Of a DNA stretch of 64,000 bases, positions 21,032-32,254 are shown piece after piece (within the stretch, counting starts at the first letter, position 1; every line of letters starts with the position of its first letter). Under the pieces are notes generated by a model. The model was not told the origin of the DNA and searched no databases. It saw only the letters and a program-made list of their open reading frames with translations. The position numbers were made by a program, and so were the translations under genes. This stretch comes from Morella rubra (Eukaryota > Streptophyta > Magnoliopsida > Fagales > Myricaceae): NCBI GenBank assembly GCA_003952965.2, contig CM025850.1:20455552-20519551 (forward strand), given 5' to 3'.

Positions 21032-22862
21032 ATGTCTCACAACAGTGGTAAGAGCATTGCCGACGATGCTACGACACTAGCTGACCAGAAGGTGTTTATG
21101 GAGGCCATGATGAGTGAGATGAGCGTACGATGAAGTTGGAAATGGAGCAAGTTCACGAACGACTAGACAGATGGAGAATTCACTTGAGAAGCCACCCCAA
21201 AACGGCACCAATTTTCGTAGACGGGAAAGAGTTCCACGGAGGGAGGTGAGGGTAGAGGATGAAGAGCCTTATGGGTCTGGTTTTGAGGAAGAAGAGGATC
21301 GGGATTCTATTGTTGGCTATAGGCGACATGGAGGGCGGGTTAGAGAAGCTAGGAATCGAGAAGATAACAACTTGGGTGGTATTAAGATGAAGATTCCGTC
21401 CTTTCAAGGTAGATCTGATCCTGAAGCATATCTTGAGTGGGAGAAGAAGATGGAGTTCGTGTTTGACTGCTACAACTATTCTGAGACAAAGAAGGTAAAA
21501 TTAGTTGTGATTGAATTTGCTGACTATGCTATAACTTGGTGGGATCAGCTTGTGATAAACAGGAGGCGGAATAGAGAACGACCGATAGACACATGGGAGG
21601 AGATGAAAGTAGTGATGAGAAAGCGGTTCGTTCCAAGCTACTACTATCGAGAGTTATACAAAAAGCTACAAGGTCTTAGACATGAAAGCCGAAGTGTAGA
21701 AGATTACTACAAGGAGATGGAGATTGCCATGATCCGCGCAAATGTTGAGGAGGATCGAGAGGCTACAATGGCTAGATTTCTACATGGATTAAATCTGGAG
21801 ATCCATGATAAGGTGGAGATGCAGCACTATGTAGAGATGGAAGACATGGTGCATATGGCTATCAAAGTGGAGCAACAACTCAAGAGAGGGAGTGGAATGC
21901 GTGCAGGCCATAACTCCAGTTCTACCTCCTTTAAACTGGGTTATACCAAGCAAATGGACAAGTCACAAACGTCCAAACCCGAGCCCAAGCCCGCGACCAC
22001 TAGCCACGTTCCTCAAGGTAAAACCGAAGCTTCTACCTCTAGGAATCATGATATTAAATTTTTTAGATGTCAAGGCAGGGGACACATAGCAAATCAATGC
22101 CCAAACAAGCAAGTCATGGTGTTGAAGGACAATGGAGAAATTGTGACCGATAGTAGAGAATCTGACACCGACGACATGCCACCATTGGAGGATGTTTCCA
22201 AGGAGGAATATTTAGCCCCTGATGCATTGACCTTGGTGGCAAGGAGAGCTTTGAGCTTGCAAGTAAAAGGAGTTGATGAAGTACAGCGGGAGAACATCTT
22301 TCACACAAGGTGCCACGTCAAAGACAAGGTATGTAGTGTGATTATTGATGGTGGTAGTTGTACTAATGTTGCAAGCACAATCATGGTGGAAAAATTGGGA
22401 TTGCCCGTGTTGAAACACCCTAGGCCGTACAAGTTGCAATGGCTTAATGATAGTGGAGAGATAAGGGTCAACAAGCAAGTGTTAGTTGCTTTTCGAATCG
22501 GTAAGTACGAAGATGAAGTGTTGTGTGATGTAGTACCGATGCAAGCGGGACACTTATTGCTAGGGCGTCCGTGGCAGTTCGATAGACATGTGAAGCATGA
22601 TGGCTTTACAAACAAGTACTCTTTTGTACTTAATCAACGGCCAATCACTCTTGTACCATTGACACCGCAGCAAGTATATGAGGATCAAGTGAGATTGCAA
22701 AAGGAGAGTGAGCAAAAGAAAGAGAGTGAGAAAAAGAAAAAGAGTGAAAATCAGAGAGAGAGTGAAAATCGAGAGAGGCCGACAAAAAAGAGAGAGAAAA
22801 TCAAGGTTCGACCATTGAGAGAAAATCAGAGAGAAAACAAAAGAATTTCTATGCAAAAGTGA
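21032..22862 (+). CDS. Gag and protease of D (open from 21171)
   Basis: The likely start ATG is at 21032 (MSHNSGKSIADD). Two small indels at about 21125 and 21165 break the first 45 codons, so the main open frame is 21171-22862 (563 codons). It contains a capsid (IPSFQGRSDPEAYLEWEKK, then FADYAITWWDQLVINRRR), then a zinc knuckle whose first Cys is lost (FFRCQGRGHIANQC instead of C-X2-C). The protease has IIDGGSCTNVAS (D-G-G at the active site) and LLLGRPWQFD. The C-terminus is a highly charged K/E/R-rich tail. The loss of the first zinc Cys would be expected to weaken RNA packaging. Confidence 0.82.
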
Positions 22863-23180
22863 GTGAGATCAAGCGAGCGATGCTTTCAAATTAGCCGATG
22901 ATTACACTTTTGTACAAAGAGGCATTTTTAAACACTAACGAACTTGACCTTGCTTTGCCTAGTTCTATTGTTTCTCTTTTGCAGGAATATGTGGATGTCT
23001 TCCCCGAGGAAACACCACATGGGTTACCTCTAATCCGAGGGATTGAACATCAAATAAATTTTGTTCCCGGTGCAACAATTCCAAACCGACCAGCATATAG
23101 GAGCAATCCCGAGGAGACAAAGGAGCTTCAACGGCAAGTGAGTTGTTGGAGAAAGGGCACGTGTAGGAGTGCCCTGAAAC
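22863..23180 (+). pseudogene. RT N-terminal fragment of D pol
   Basis: After the gag stop and a frameshift, the plus strand reads SLLQEYVDVFPEETPHGLPL, then IRGIEHQINFVPGATIPNRP and SNPEETKELQRQV, the entry to Gypsy RT. A frameshift follows at about 23140, and similarity ends near 23180 where GATCGATC-bearing sequence starts. Confidence 0.8.
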
Positions 23181-23214
23181 ACATCGTTTTACCTAAAGTG
23201 TTTGTTCGGTCAAA

Positions 23215-23275
23215 TAGACTGATCGATCGCCCTGTCACAATCGATCGCTAAACTGTTACAGATCGATCGGTATAT
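23215..23275. repeat. GATCGATC cluster, left
   Basis: Two exact GATCGATC copies (23221 and about 23261) and an ATCGATCG lie within 60 bases, just inside the point where D's pol ends. Confidence 0.7.
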
Positions 23276-23400
23276 GTAGCGATTGATTGGTTTGGATGGC
23301 AATGGATCGCCTTTTTGTTGTAGCTTCATTAATTCTTTAATTATGTTATTGTGATTACTTATTAACACATATTTATATACAATTTTTGCAGCATACATAA

Positions 23401-24513
23401 AATGTCAGGAGTTAAGCACGCACGCACAACGAGAACTAGGACGGGATCGTTGTCCCAAGAGCAGGAAGTCACTGATCCAATGATGACCTTGAGAGGCGAA
23501 TGGAGTACCTGAGGGGGCGGCCGGTGGCCAAAGAGCGTCCAGTGACACTCTCTGATTTTGACCACTTATTGTACGAGGAGCACTCCCTCTACCAGCTCTT
23601 CGAGTACCAGAGATTTCTTCATCAGCTCTCGAGACCAAGGTTTTCTGCATGCAAGATTTCTTCTGTGCACTCGTCTCGGTAGATAGAGCACATGAGGTGC
23701 AGCTAGAGGTGCGAGGACGTGCAGTTCTTACTCTTGGCAGACGTCATTGCCAATTTCTTGCACTACCCCCAGCCTGAGACTCCTGCTTCCCAGCAGTACC
23801 CCTGACGGAGGAGCAGAGGACATCAGAGTAGGACCTGTGGGCACTAATGAAGCAGAGTGAGTTCAGTACGTTTTGGCAGATTTTGCACCTTATCTAGACG
23901 CTGAACGTCGATGGCAAATCTCATTCTACCGAGTGCCCATTCAATAGAGCCCGGTGCATGCTCTTGTTGGGTCAACAGACGAGGATAGATTTCCCGCTCT
24001 ACATGTTCAAGCTGATCATGGATGACGCTTGGGGAATTAAGGATAACAGCCTCCCTTAGGACGTGTTTTTGACATAGTTCCTCATCCATAGGGGTATCGA
24101 GATGGGTGATGGGGAGACTCGTATAGAGGCGATGAGCAAGCTGAACAAGTTGACCTTGTCTAGGAGCAAGGGGCAATAGGGGGCTCTGACTCAACAGTTC
24201 GCTCGTAGAGCAGCAGCGGCCGCAGAGGAGGCAGCACGAGCATCGACACACACCAGACTGACCAAATCAGAGGCACCTCTCGAGATGGGAGAGCATGCAT
24301 TGCCTCCTCCTTGGGTGGCCTAGATATTTGATGATCTCGACAACCGTATCGGTGCAATAGTGAAGACCACTCTACAGCCTCTGAGTTGCAGGAGCTCCGG
24401 ACCGCCTTTGAGGGGGAGTGCACTATTATGTTCTTGGGCAACAAGGCGGTCGTGGTTCATATGAAGGAGGTCAACGAACAGCTGGAAGAAATCAAGAAGA
24501 GTGATCGATCAAC
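23401..24513 (+). pseudogene. Plant transposon-type ORF (putative plant transposon protein domain), broken
   Basis: It starts MSGVKHARTTRTRTGSLSQE at about 23402. Shifted pieces follow: RPVAKERPVTLSDFDHLLYE (from about 23520), then TRIDFPLYMFKLIMDDAWGI, KDNSLP, FLIHRGIEMGDGETRIEAMS and KLNKLTLSRSKGQ (to about 24170). A helical end (VHMKEVNEQLEEIKKSD) follows. The pattern resembles the 'putative plant transposon protein' domain found in many plant genomes; its biochemical role is not known to me. Stops and frameshifts make it non-functional. A diverged relative with the same helical end lies at 37203-38371. Confidence 0.5.
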
Positions 24514-25609
24514 TTACGTATTTATTTGGATTTGGGATTTTATTTACGTATTTGGGATATTTATGTTTATTTGTGGATATGTAGTGACTTTGATTACAAC
24601 TTACGTGTTTTTAATTTGTATTTTTTTTCCTGACACTTAGATTTGTAAATTGACCAAAATACCCTTTTGTTGGCAAAATTAAAAAAAATTGCAAAGTTAA
24701 ACAAGTAAATAAAATAAGATCTAAATAAAATTTAAGTACATACAAATATACGTATGAAATTTATAGCGATCGATTAAATAAGTAATATAAGATTTTAAAT
24801 AAAACTCGATTTTTAAAATTTTAAGATCATTGATCGATCGGTGTTTTAGGCGATCGATCGGTATAGTACGGTGCCGTTTAGATATTTCTAACTGACCGAT
24901 TATTAAAATCAGACGATCGATCGTCAAAGATGAAGTGATCGATCATTCGAATTGGTTGATCGGTTGTCAATAATGAAGTGATCTTTCATCAAGGACGCCG
25001 TCGTTTTGACTTATGCGTACTGACCGATCGTTCTTGACACACTGAACGATTGTCAGTATGCGTCGTCATTCCCGTTAGACGAAGCGATTGATCGTTAACA
25101 TAAAGCGGTCGATCGGTCAGTACGGTGTCGTTTTAAATGGAAAGAGCAATCGATTGGTTTACTATGCTGATCAATCGGTAGATAAATTTAATGATTAAAC
25201 ATTTGCGATTGAATAATGTGAGCTTAAATAATTGGAAACACAAAATATATATTAACAAAGTTTGTTTGGATATATTTAGATTACATAGAAACATATCAAG
25301 CATACATCATTAATATTTAGGAAAGCATGTACAAGTTGTACATGTTACATCAAATAAACATTTTGTAAGAGTTAGTATGAGCAATGTACTAAGATGTCAT
25401 AAACTAGTGATATAAGGCTTATTTAGCACATGATTATAAGTTATTAGTATGAGGTATGTATTAAAATGACATTTTAAGTAAAATAATTTTAATAATTAAG
25501 TCATTTGTCAGGTTAAAAATCGTTTTTTTTAATAAATAGGTTTAACGATCGATCAGCCAATTTGTGTCTATCAATTGATTGAAAAACTTCGCAGGAATTT
25601 TAGAACTGA
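24514..25609. repeat. AT-rich spacer followed by GATCGATC repeat cluster
   Basis: An AT-rich stretch (24520-24760) is followed by many GATCGATC-type motifs between 24765 and 25165, with a further exact copy near 25547. Exact octamers occur near 24832, 24851, 24913 and 24936; many others differ by one or two bases. No gene is seen. Confidence 0.7.
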
Positions 25610-27028
25610 TGTAATCGCCCAGATTGTGAAGACCTCAAGTGTTGTCTTATAGTAATGGACACAGCTATTGAAACTCAGGTTACGGCCTATGGGATGATCG
25701 ACAAAGCAACGAGATACTGAGCAAAATACAAGTAGCACCTTTTATTAATACTGAAGTATTACAAAAGAGAACCTACTTTTTATAATGTACATACTACAGT
25801 ACAAAAACTAAACTACTGCAAAAAACTAAGTAAGCATAAAACTGAATATCTCTAATATTCGTTGTTAGTGTTATCCAAGTCCGAGATGTTGACGTAATTA
25901 TTAGAGTGCGAAGTGATCCACCTATGTCCACGCCCCTCTATCAGAACATCTGGGTCACGTGTGACATAGACTCGAAAGTCAGCTCCAGAGTGATAAAGCC
26001 ATGTTGAATGGCTTTGGTGAACTCACCTAAATAAACCTTAGACATCTACTAAAGAACTATTTAACAAACAAGCGATGAATCCAAATGACACAGTAAAGCC
26101 AGCGGTTAGTACAACAGAATAGTAGGTACAATAAAAGATATTGAAGAAACCCGTTCAATAATAAAATTTCAACAGAATAAGAAAGTAAATGAAAAGACTC
26201 AGTTTTCTCAAAAATGATATTTTCCTTTTTCCATTCTTAATCACCCCTACTTTACCTCTAAGCGAGCATGATCTTCGCTAAAGTTTTCTTAATCGATTCT
26301 TTCCTTCTTGCTTCTACTTCACTTCACTTCACTTCTAATCTCAAGCTTTAAATCACAATTTAGGATGAGATGGTGTAAGTTTAAATGGCCGGCCACCCCC
26401 TATTTATAGGCAAGCTTGATCCGTCACATTGCAACACGTGTTTAGGCTAGTTAGGTGACTCAAAAGGCTACATCAACCGTGAGACGACACCCAACCACCT
26501 AAGCAGTTGCTGAGCATGCCTATGGCTGAAATTTTCACTCTAGCTTGGGTGAGTCACTGCTTAGGTCCACCAGTGGTCGACACCTCGAGCTAGCTAGGTC
26601 CTAGCCTTTTTTTCGTGCTTTTTGCATCAATTTGTCGTGCTTCTAGCTTCAATTTGTCATGCTTCTAGCTTCAATTTGTCATGCTATCTAGCCCTCACAT
26701 GTAGCAGTCTCTAGGGCAGCCGAATTTTCCTTTCTTAATGGCTAAGTTTTGCTAATCGTTTCACTAATCTTCCGATAATCGCAAATCAATCTAATTGGTC
26801 TTGATTAAATGACTACTAGCTTACAAAATTAAATTGATCCAACGTGTGCTCCACAATCTCCTGAACAATAACTCAGTTGCATGTGAACTCCAATTCTCAC
26901 TTGATCATGTCGAAATCATGGTTTCAAACTTAGTATCTCAAGTACTAAATACTCTCTCTTAGTCACTAGTCACAAACAAGATATCATAGACAATATGCAT
27001 GTGATGTTTAAAAGCTCGGGGTATGACT
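25610..27028 (-). repeat. Family-A solo LTR with internal deletion
   Basis: It runs from TGTAATCGCCCAG to CGGGGTATGACT, the family-A LTR ends in minus orientation, but is 1419 bp instead of about 2250, so an internal block is lost. The flanks ACTGA (25605-25609) and GCTGA (27029-27033) agree at four of five bases, as for an old target-site duplication. No gag or pol adjoins it. The flanks on both sides carry GATCGATC repeats, so it inserted into the CACTA-like element. Confidence 0.75.
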
Positions 27029-27036
27029 GCTGACAA

Positions 27037-27139
27037 GGCGATCGATCGCTATTGTGGCCGATTGATCGGTGTTTATCATGCTTGAAATGCCAAAATGCTT
27101 TAAGGCCGTGGGTGAAGAGCAAAAACACACCCACGGCAA
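27037..27139. repeat. GATCGATC motifs and a 10-bp hairpin
   Basis: GATCGATC near 27041 and GATTGATCGG near 27060 are followed by an inverted repeat GCCGTGGGTG...CACCCACGGC (27104-27139) with a loop of about 16 bases. A similar G-rich stretch follows to about 27580. Confidence 0.6.
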
Positions 27140-27589
27140 TTAGGAGACCGAAGGCTTGCGGCAAGGAGCTATTTCCCTCTTAAACTTAGCCCAAATACCA
27201 TCCTTTTGGTTGGGAGAGTGTTTGGAATAGATTTAGAGGAAGCCCAAGCTCAAATTCATTGGTTTTTTAACCGAGTGAATATTGAAAATTTTGGGCGAAA
27301 TTTTTGAGATTTTGGTAGAGATTTAGTATATTTTGGTGTTGATTTCGTGCAAGAGGTAATATATTGTATGTACATTACAATTTAGGAATGATTTGGTTGG
27401 TTATTTGATGATTTTTTTTTATTTTGGTATTTGTGGGTATTGTGGATACAATTTGTGATGATTAGAGCTTATTAGGGTGTTTTTAATATGTACATTGGAA
27501 TGGGTATTGAATGCGGATGATTTGGGAGTGCTTTGGGTGTGGATTTGAGTGTGTGGGGAGGGTTTGTATGGTTTTATCGATTTGGGTAA
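27140..27589. other. T/G-rich spacer, no gene
   Basis: The plus strand is rich in T and G (TTTGGGAGTG, TTTTGGTG) and lacks a supported reading frame. A stretch of the same style precedes the related element's ORF at 36540-36640. Confidence 0.4.
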
Positions 27590-27961
27590 TTGACAATCGA
27601 TCACCATAGTTGACGATCGATCGGCTGCTAGATGGTCGTCTGATGATCGATCGTCATATTATTGACAATCGGTCGTCTATAAATACCAACCGATTGCCTG
27701 TTTACCAATTGATCGGTGTTTCACGCAGGTTATAAATTATTGATGATGTGTAGCATTTATATTTATTTACATGTTTGATTATTGAAGTGCTTGAGTTCTG
27801 GAAATAAATTATGGAGTTTGAGAAGCATGGAGGATGAATATTGGAGTGTTTTTGACTTGTTCTATTTGGGTTATATTTTTGGGATATAATGTGTGTACCC
27901 TTAGACCTGTTCAAGGGTTAGGATGCGATAAATATGCGTTTATCACGTAATAACCCTTGAA
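27590..27961. repeat. GATCGATC cluster and terminal-type hairpin
   Basis: Exact or near GATCGATC motifs occur at 27597-27720. A stem-loop follows: TTCAAGGGTTA (27910-27920) pairs with TAACCCTTGAA (27951-27961), and an inner GATAAA/TTTATC pair extends it. The sequence after the hairpin (TTGAATTGT then TATGGACA) is shared with the hairpin of the second element at 39748-39812. Confidence 0.6.
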
Positions 27962-28199
27962 TTGTTCAAAATATGGACATTTTGAGATTGTGTATTCGTG
28001 GTTGGACAAGTTCGGTACTTGTGTCTTGTCCAGTCTTGGAGAAAGTTCAGTATCATCTACTCTTTTGTCTTCTAGGTATACTACTAGCATTGGTGTATGA
28101 CGTCATACAACTATCGTTGATGACGTCTGCCCCCAACGCTAGTGCGTGTACTTAGGGACTGGGGGGAGATGCTGCCTAATTTTTTCTAGGTATGGATGG

Positions 28200-29034
28200 A
28201 CGCAAGTCGAACTGACGTTCAACTTCGAATGCACAATCTTGAATGGGATAGGACCTATCAGCTGGGCATAAATGTCACGTTCCAATGATTGGGTGTTTAT
28301 GAGTTACTTAATGTTGTGTATTGTTTTAGATTGGTGGCGATGGATAAAAGTTGGGTTTACGAGAAAAATTGGTTTGGTGAAAAGTATGTGGAGGGGGTCG
28401 GTGGGTTTGTCAGTATGGCTGGTTGTTGTGTAGACTCTCGAGGTCAGATTAGGTGTCCATGTCGAAACTACAGAAATGTAGTGTGATTGGTGGGACGTCG
28501 GAGATCACCGTGGAATTTGTATTGACGAGAACTTTAAGAGCATAAACACTTCCTGACTGTGGTACTTAGAAGATCCATTTGTTTTGGCAAATAAAGCAAG
28601 TCAAGTGTTTTATCTAGTTGATAATCTGCATGGACCTATGTGGCGAGTCGTGCAGAAGTTGTTGTGTAAAATGCATATGACCTTCCTAGGCCGGATCAGG
28701 ATGGTGAGGTTGATGTAAATGTTGAATCGGGAGCAGCCACTGTGAATGAAGCGTATCAAGAGGACGATGCCATTGACTTGTTTATAGACTTTCGACAGTT
28801 TAACCTTAATCCACTACGGAGGGATGACGTTACGCCAAACGTTATCCAAGCTTCTGATGCAATTGATCGGTAGAAGAAAAGACATGTAGATAGTAATGAT
28901 GTTTCGGAGGGGATGAAGCAGAAATTGAAGAAAATAGTGAAGAAAGTGGGGACAAAGATTCGTTCGAAAGTGATAGCGACTCTACTGAGGATGAGGCATT
29001 GGGCGATAACGTGCAAGAATCAGATTTTGATTAA
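28200..29034 (+). pseudogene. TNP2-type CACTA transposase, catalytic core deleted
   Basis: The N-terminal zinc-binding 'transposase-associated' domain is at 28338-28486 (MDKSWVYEKNWFGEKYVEGV ending GQIRCPCRNYRNV, with Cys residues spaced as in that domain). Within 60-70 bases the C-terminal domain common to these transposases begins (WYLEDPFVLANKASQVFYLV, then DNLHGPMWRVVQK at about 28559-28660). After a frameshift it continues YDLPRPDQDGEVDVNVESG and an acidic tail. The large transposase core that should lie between, over a thousand bases, is missing. The product could not cut DNA. Confidence 0.65.
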
Positions 29035-29154
29035 TAATTTCTTTCAAGTATATTTTCTTTGTAATGTTGATGTTTGCTGAACTGTTTTTACTGTTATTGT
29101 CTCTTTTACCACATCTTTATCGTTTCTTTTGTTATGTCACAGCTTCTACGGTGA

Positions 29155-30892
29155 AATGAAGCGTGGACGGAATTTCCTTCAGTTACTTCTGGACAGTTGC
29201 ATAGCGCAGTTACTTCGCTTAGTATGAGTCCAATCTCGAGTTCTACTCTAAACGCTCCTTCTTGGAGAGCGAATGAAGCCATGAGTCAAGGCACGCCAGC
29301 TTGTCCTAGTAGTTGTGCATGTAAGAAATTATTCTAAGTTATATTTCATTTTTTTTTAAGTTAAACGACTACTAACTTTGTTAATTTTATTTTATGTAGT
29401 GACATCAGCTTCTAAAGCGTGGGCGAGGTAGGACACATGGGGTCAGTTTGGAGAAGAGTCTTGGGTCCAGTCCAGGTTTGGAAACTATCGGTGCATATCC
29501 CGGAGGGAGAGTGTGGAGGAGTGTCTTCCACTGCTGCCACCCTATCGACGAAGATTGAATGTTGGTCTAAGGGCTGATTCCGATCTCCATTAACAAGTGG
29601 GCGATGTTCCTGTAGAAGTGAAGGAGTACATTATGGATCGGGTGTTGGTATGATTAAATTCGTAAACATAGAATTTTTTTGTTAAGCATTTCGTTTATCA
29701 TTGTAATATTGTATGTTTTGGTACTTATGCAGGACCACTTCGACCTTGACTACACCCGTCATGAGGATGTGAGGACGGTGGTTGAGACTATGATGATGGC
29801 ACATCGAACGCACCGTAACTGATTATGCATATTTCAAGAAGTTCCTGAGTAAAGAGGCGGCGTTGCTGAAGCTGCACCCTGATACCACAAAAGAACAGTA
29901 GAAGGAGTTATACGATCTGTTCACCAGCGAAGCATTTATGGTACGTGATTACAAAAACCGTTGCTTAAATATTACATTCTTTTAATATTTAATTACTTAA
30001 AATATCGCAGAAACGAAGCGAGCAAAATAAGAAGAATAGATCAAAGTTGACTGTGAACCACGCTGCTGGTTCGCGCTCGTTCCAGCGCACACGAGCTTGC
30101 ATGGTAAGTTAAGTACTAAATTTTAGACTTTATTGATATTGTTTGTCAATAACTTTATGCTATTGCCATGTAGAAAAATCAAGAAAGCGGCAATATCAAT
30201 CCTGCAGAGCTGTATAAGAAGAATTATACAAACAAAGATGGTGTTTGGACCTCGGAAGGAGCGAGAGAAATTTATGTAAGTCGCTTTTATTTTAATCTAC
30301 TTTATGTAATTTATGTATAGTTTATCTACTTTAATGTTTATGGTAATTATTGTCATTTTTTCAGGAACGGATGGATGCCTTCCAGCGTAGTGTGATTTAG
30401 AAGGGAAGACTTATACCGAAATTGAAGTATATTTCGAGATATTGGGCAAGAAGTCGGGATATGTTCGGGGATTAGGACGGCGGTTAAGCCTCCTCCTTCA
30501 TCAACTTTACTACACAGTCTTCTGATCTACAGCACCAGCTAGTGAAGGCAAGGGATGAGATAGAAGCGATGAGAGCTACTAGAGAAAGACTTGCAAGAAT
30601 TTGCAAAGAAGCAAGCTGAGATGGAGGCCATGTTGAGGGACCACCATGAGGAGTAGTGGGTGGAGCAGCGCATTTGGTTGGAGCAGGAGGAGCGCATGAA
30701 AAGGGAGCAAGAGTGCATGCTAGTGGAGCACGAGGAGTGCATGCAAAAGGAAGAAGAGCACATGCGAAAGGAGCAAGAGTGCTTACGGGCAGAAATATCG
30801 AAGGAGCTGGAGAAGAAAATGTCCTCTGTAATGGAGAAGAAAATGAGCAACATGTCAAAGCGACTATTCAGCCAGTTTGGGGTTCAAAAAGG
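29155..30892 (+). pseudogene. Transposase_24 (Ptta/En/Spm)-type gene, exons and introns, broken
   Basis: Exon-like pieces are separated by GT...AG introns: FDLDYTRHEDVRTVVETMMM (about 29739), FKKFLSKEAALLKLHPDTTK (29836-29940), KRSEQNKKNRSKLTVNHAAG (30011-30100), NPAELYKKNYTNKDGVWTSE (30200-30273) and ERMDAFQRSV (30364). A frameshift follows, then EVYFEILGKKSGYVRGLG. A strongly charged coiled coil (EQEERMKREQECMLVEHEEC and on) closes it at 30660-30890. This is the second gene of plant CACTA elements, whose products bind subterminal repeats. Stops at about 29900 and 30400 break it. Confidence 0.65.
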
Positions 30893-31084
30893 TAGATGCA
30901 TGTATGTTGTAATAGCTTTTGATTATGTATTACGATGTTATTTTCGATTTAATTACGATCACTATTTGTTATTATTGATGTTATTAATGTGAGTATTGTA
31001 TTGTTATTATAATAGTACGTGTTATATAATATTTTCTATTATTATTTTTTTTTTAAACCGACCATTCGATTGCCAATATTAAAA

Positions 31085-31590
31085 AGACAAAAATAATGAT
31101 CGATTAGTAACGTAAACGATCGATCGGCTACGTGTAAGCGATTTGTCGGTACTATAAGCAACCGATCGGTGGAGAAATAGACAATCGATAATCCAACTAA
31201 AATGATCGATTGTCAGATGAGACCGATCGATCAGTTACTTAATCAACATTTCATCGCTAAATTAAACGACTAATCGATTTTGACATACTATCGATTGTGA
31301 AACTTAAGTGATCTATCGCTTCTATAAAATGTCCGATCGTCGTTACAAAAACAATCAATCATTTATTTCTTACCGTGCGATCGGTTAAATGTGTCGATCA
31401 ATCACCAATACGTAACCAATCGATCGTCAATACGTACCGTTCGATCATCCTAGATATGACGATCGATCGGTCTTGGTATCCATTCGATCATTACAAACAA
31501 ATACCGATTGATCGCAGTTCCAACCGATCCATCACTTTGTTTTCACCGACCAATCAGCAAAATTACCGATCGATCAAATATATTTAGTGA
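31085..31590. repeat. GATCGATC cluster, right
   Basis: About twenty GATCGATC-like motifs lie about 20-25 bases apart; exact copies are near 31117, 31222, 31461 and 31567. The clustering after the last gene fits a 3' subterminal repeat array. Confidence 0.75.
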
Positions 31591-31745
31591 TGAAAATTTT
31601 CTATCACTAAAAACTTTTCATGAAGAAATTCAGATTTTGTCATGAATTACATTTCATGACGCTCTTTAGCTAACGGAGCTCGTGAAGAAAAAATTTTGTT
31701 ACTAATACTTTTAGTGATGAAATTTTTACTTTTAGTGACAAAATG
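31591..31745. other. Possible CACTA-type right terminus
   Basis: It holds TTTAGTGATGAAA, TATCACTAAAAAC, CTTTTAGTGATG and CTTTTAGTGACAAAATG. Repeated TAGTG/CACTA blocks are typical of CACTA ends. Family-A pol (TTTTGTCCAGG) starts directly after at 31746. Confidence 0.4.
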
Positions 31746-32254
31746 TTTTGTCCAGGCACAAGTAAACTCACTTGCTTTGCATGAAAATATAATGTTACAT
31801 GATAACCAGATAACCAATCCATGCCAAGAATCACATCAAAGTTACCCATATCTAGGATTGTCAAATCTATAGGCAATCTCCATCCTACTATTTCCATTGG
31901 AAATTTCTTGATATTCTTGGTACACATACTGTTTATCCCCAACGAAGTTACCACATCAAGTCTAACAAATAAAGGTTCTACCAACAATCCAAGTCTATTT
32001 ATGCAATTGTGTGAAATAAAAGAATGCATAGCACCAGTATCAAACAACACAGTTACTAATCCACAAGAAAGGGAAAAAGTTCTTGTCACCACATTCTCAT
32101 CTTGCTCTGCTTCCTCCATATTTATAGCAAACACTCTTGCTCGTCCAATTCCCCTCTGTTGATTTCCTGGATTATTACCAGGATTTCCTCTCTGATTGTT
32201 ACCGGGGTTAGTAACTTGATTCCCACGCACATTCTGAGGGAATCCTTGCTTCAC
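31746..32254 (-). CDS. Protease region of A5 (open segment)
   Basis: The minus-strand frame starts after the zinc knuckle (MKQGFPQNVRGNQVTNPGNN). It contains the retropepsin active site VLFDTGAMHSFISHNC and the C-terminal ILGMDWLSGYHVTLYF, all in one frame, so the protease is the best preserved in family A here. The open frame runs on past 31746 into foreign sequence and stops at 31670. The methionine at 32254 is internal to the original Gag-Pol. Confidence 0.78.

Larger units (their letters stand above)
19472..23180 (+). mobile_element. Ty3/Gypsy retrotransposon D, 5' half
   Basis: The order is 5' LTR 19472-20279, primer-binding site, leader, gag with zinc knuckle and protease, and the first part of RT. 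At about 23180 the RT text stops and unrelated sequence with GATCGATC repeats begins. No 3' LTR is seen in the window. Confidence 0.82.
23181..31745. mobile_element. Large CACTA (En/Spm)-like element with GATCGATC repeats
   Basis: Clusters of the palindrome GATCGATC and near variants lie at 23215-23275, 24500-25165, 25540-25555, 27037-27075, 27590-27720 and 31085-31590. They bracket a decayed plant-transposon ORF, a TNP2-type transposase remnant and a Transposase_24-type gene. Dense subterminal repeats bracketing TNP2/TNP1-like genes are a known feature of En/Spm elements. The right end has several TTTTAGTG blocks (last at about 31730), which could be a CACTA terminus. I found no clear matching CACTA at the left end, so the outer limits are uncertain. 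A solo LTR is nested at 25610-27028. Confidence 0.55.

Noticed and set aside
22094..22856. Minus-strand open stretches opposite the gag of D
   Set aside because: They are antisense to a well-supported gag-protease frame and show no family motif.
18471..27028. A3 gag and the LTR at 25610-27028 as one family-A element split by later insertions
   Set aside because: Orientation and order would fit, but the LTR has its own near-duplicate flanks (ACTGA/GCTGA) in GATCGATC-bearing sequence, so it is an independent insertion.
30484..30858. Minus-strand Cys/Pro-rich proteins opposite the coiled coil
   Set aside because: They are antisense shadows of a GAG/GAA-rich coiled-coil segment; repeats on the coding strand explain the open frames.
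23215..31590. GATCGATC array as a CRISPR array or bacterial iterons
   Set aside because: There are no regular spacers or direct repeats of CRISPR length, and the context is plant transposon genes. The motif is short and degenerate.
31591..31745. Confident CACTA terminus paired with the left end near 23181
   Set aside because: TAGTG blocks are present on the right, but no CACTA with matching sequence was found on the left, so the limits remain open.
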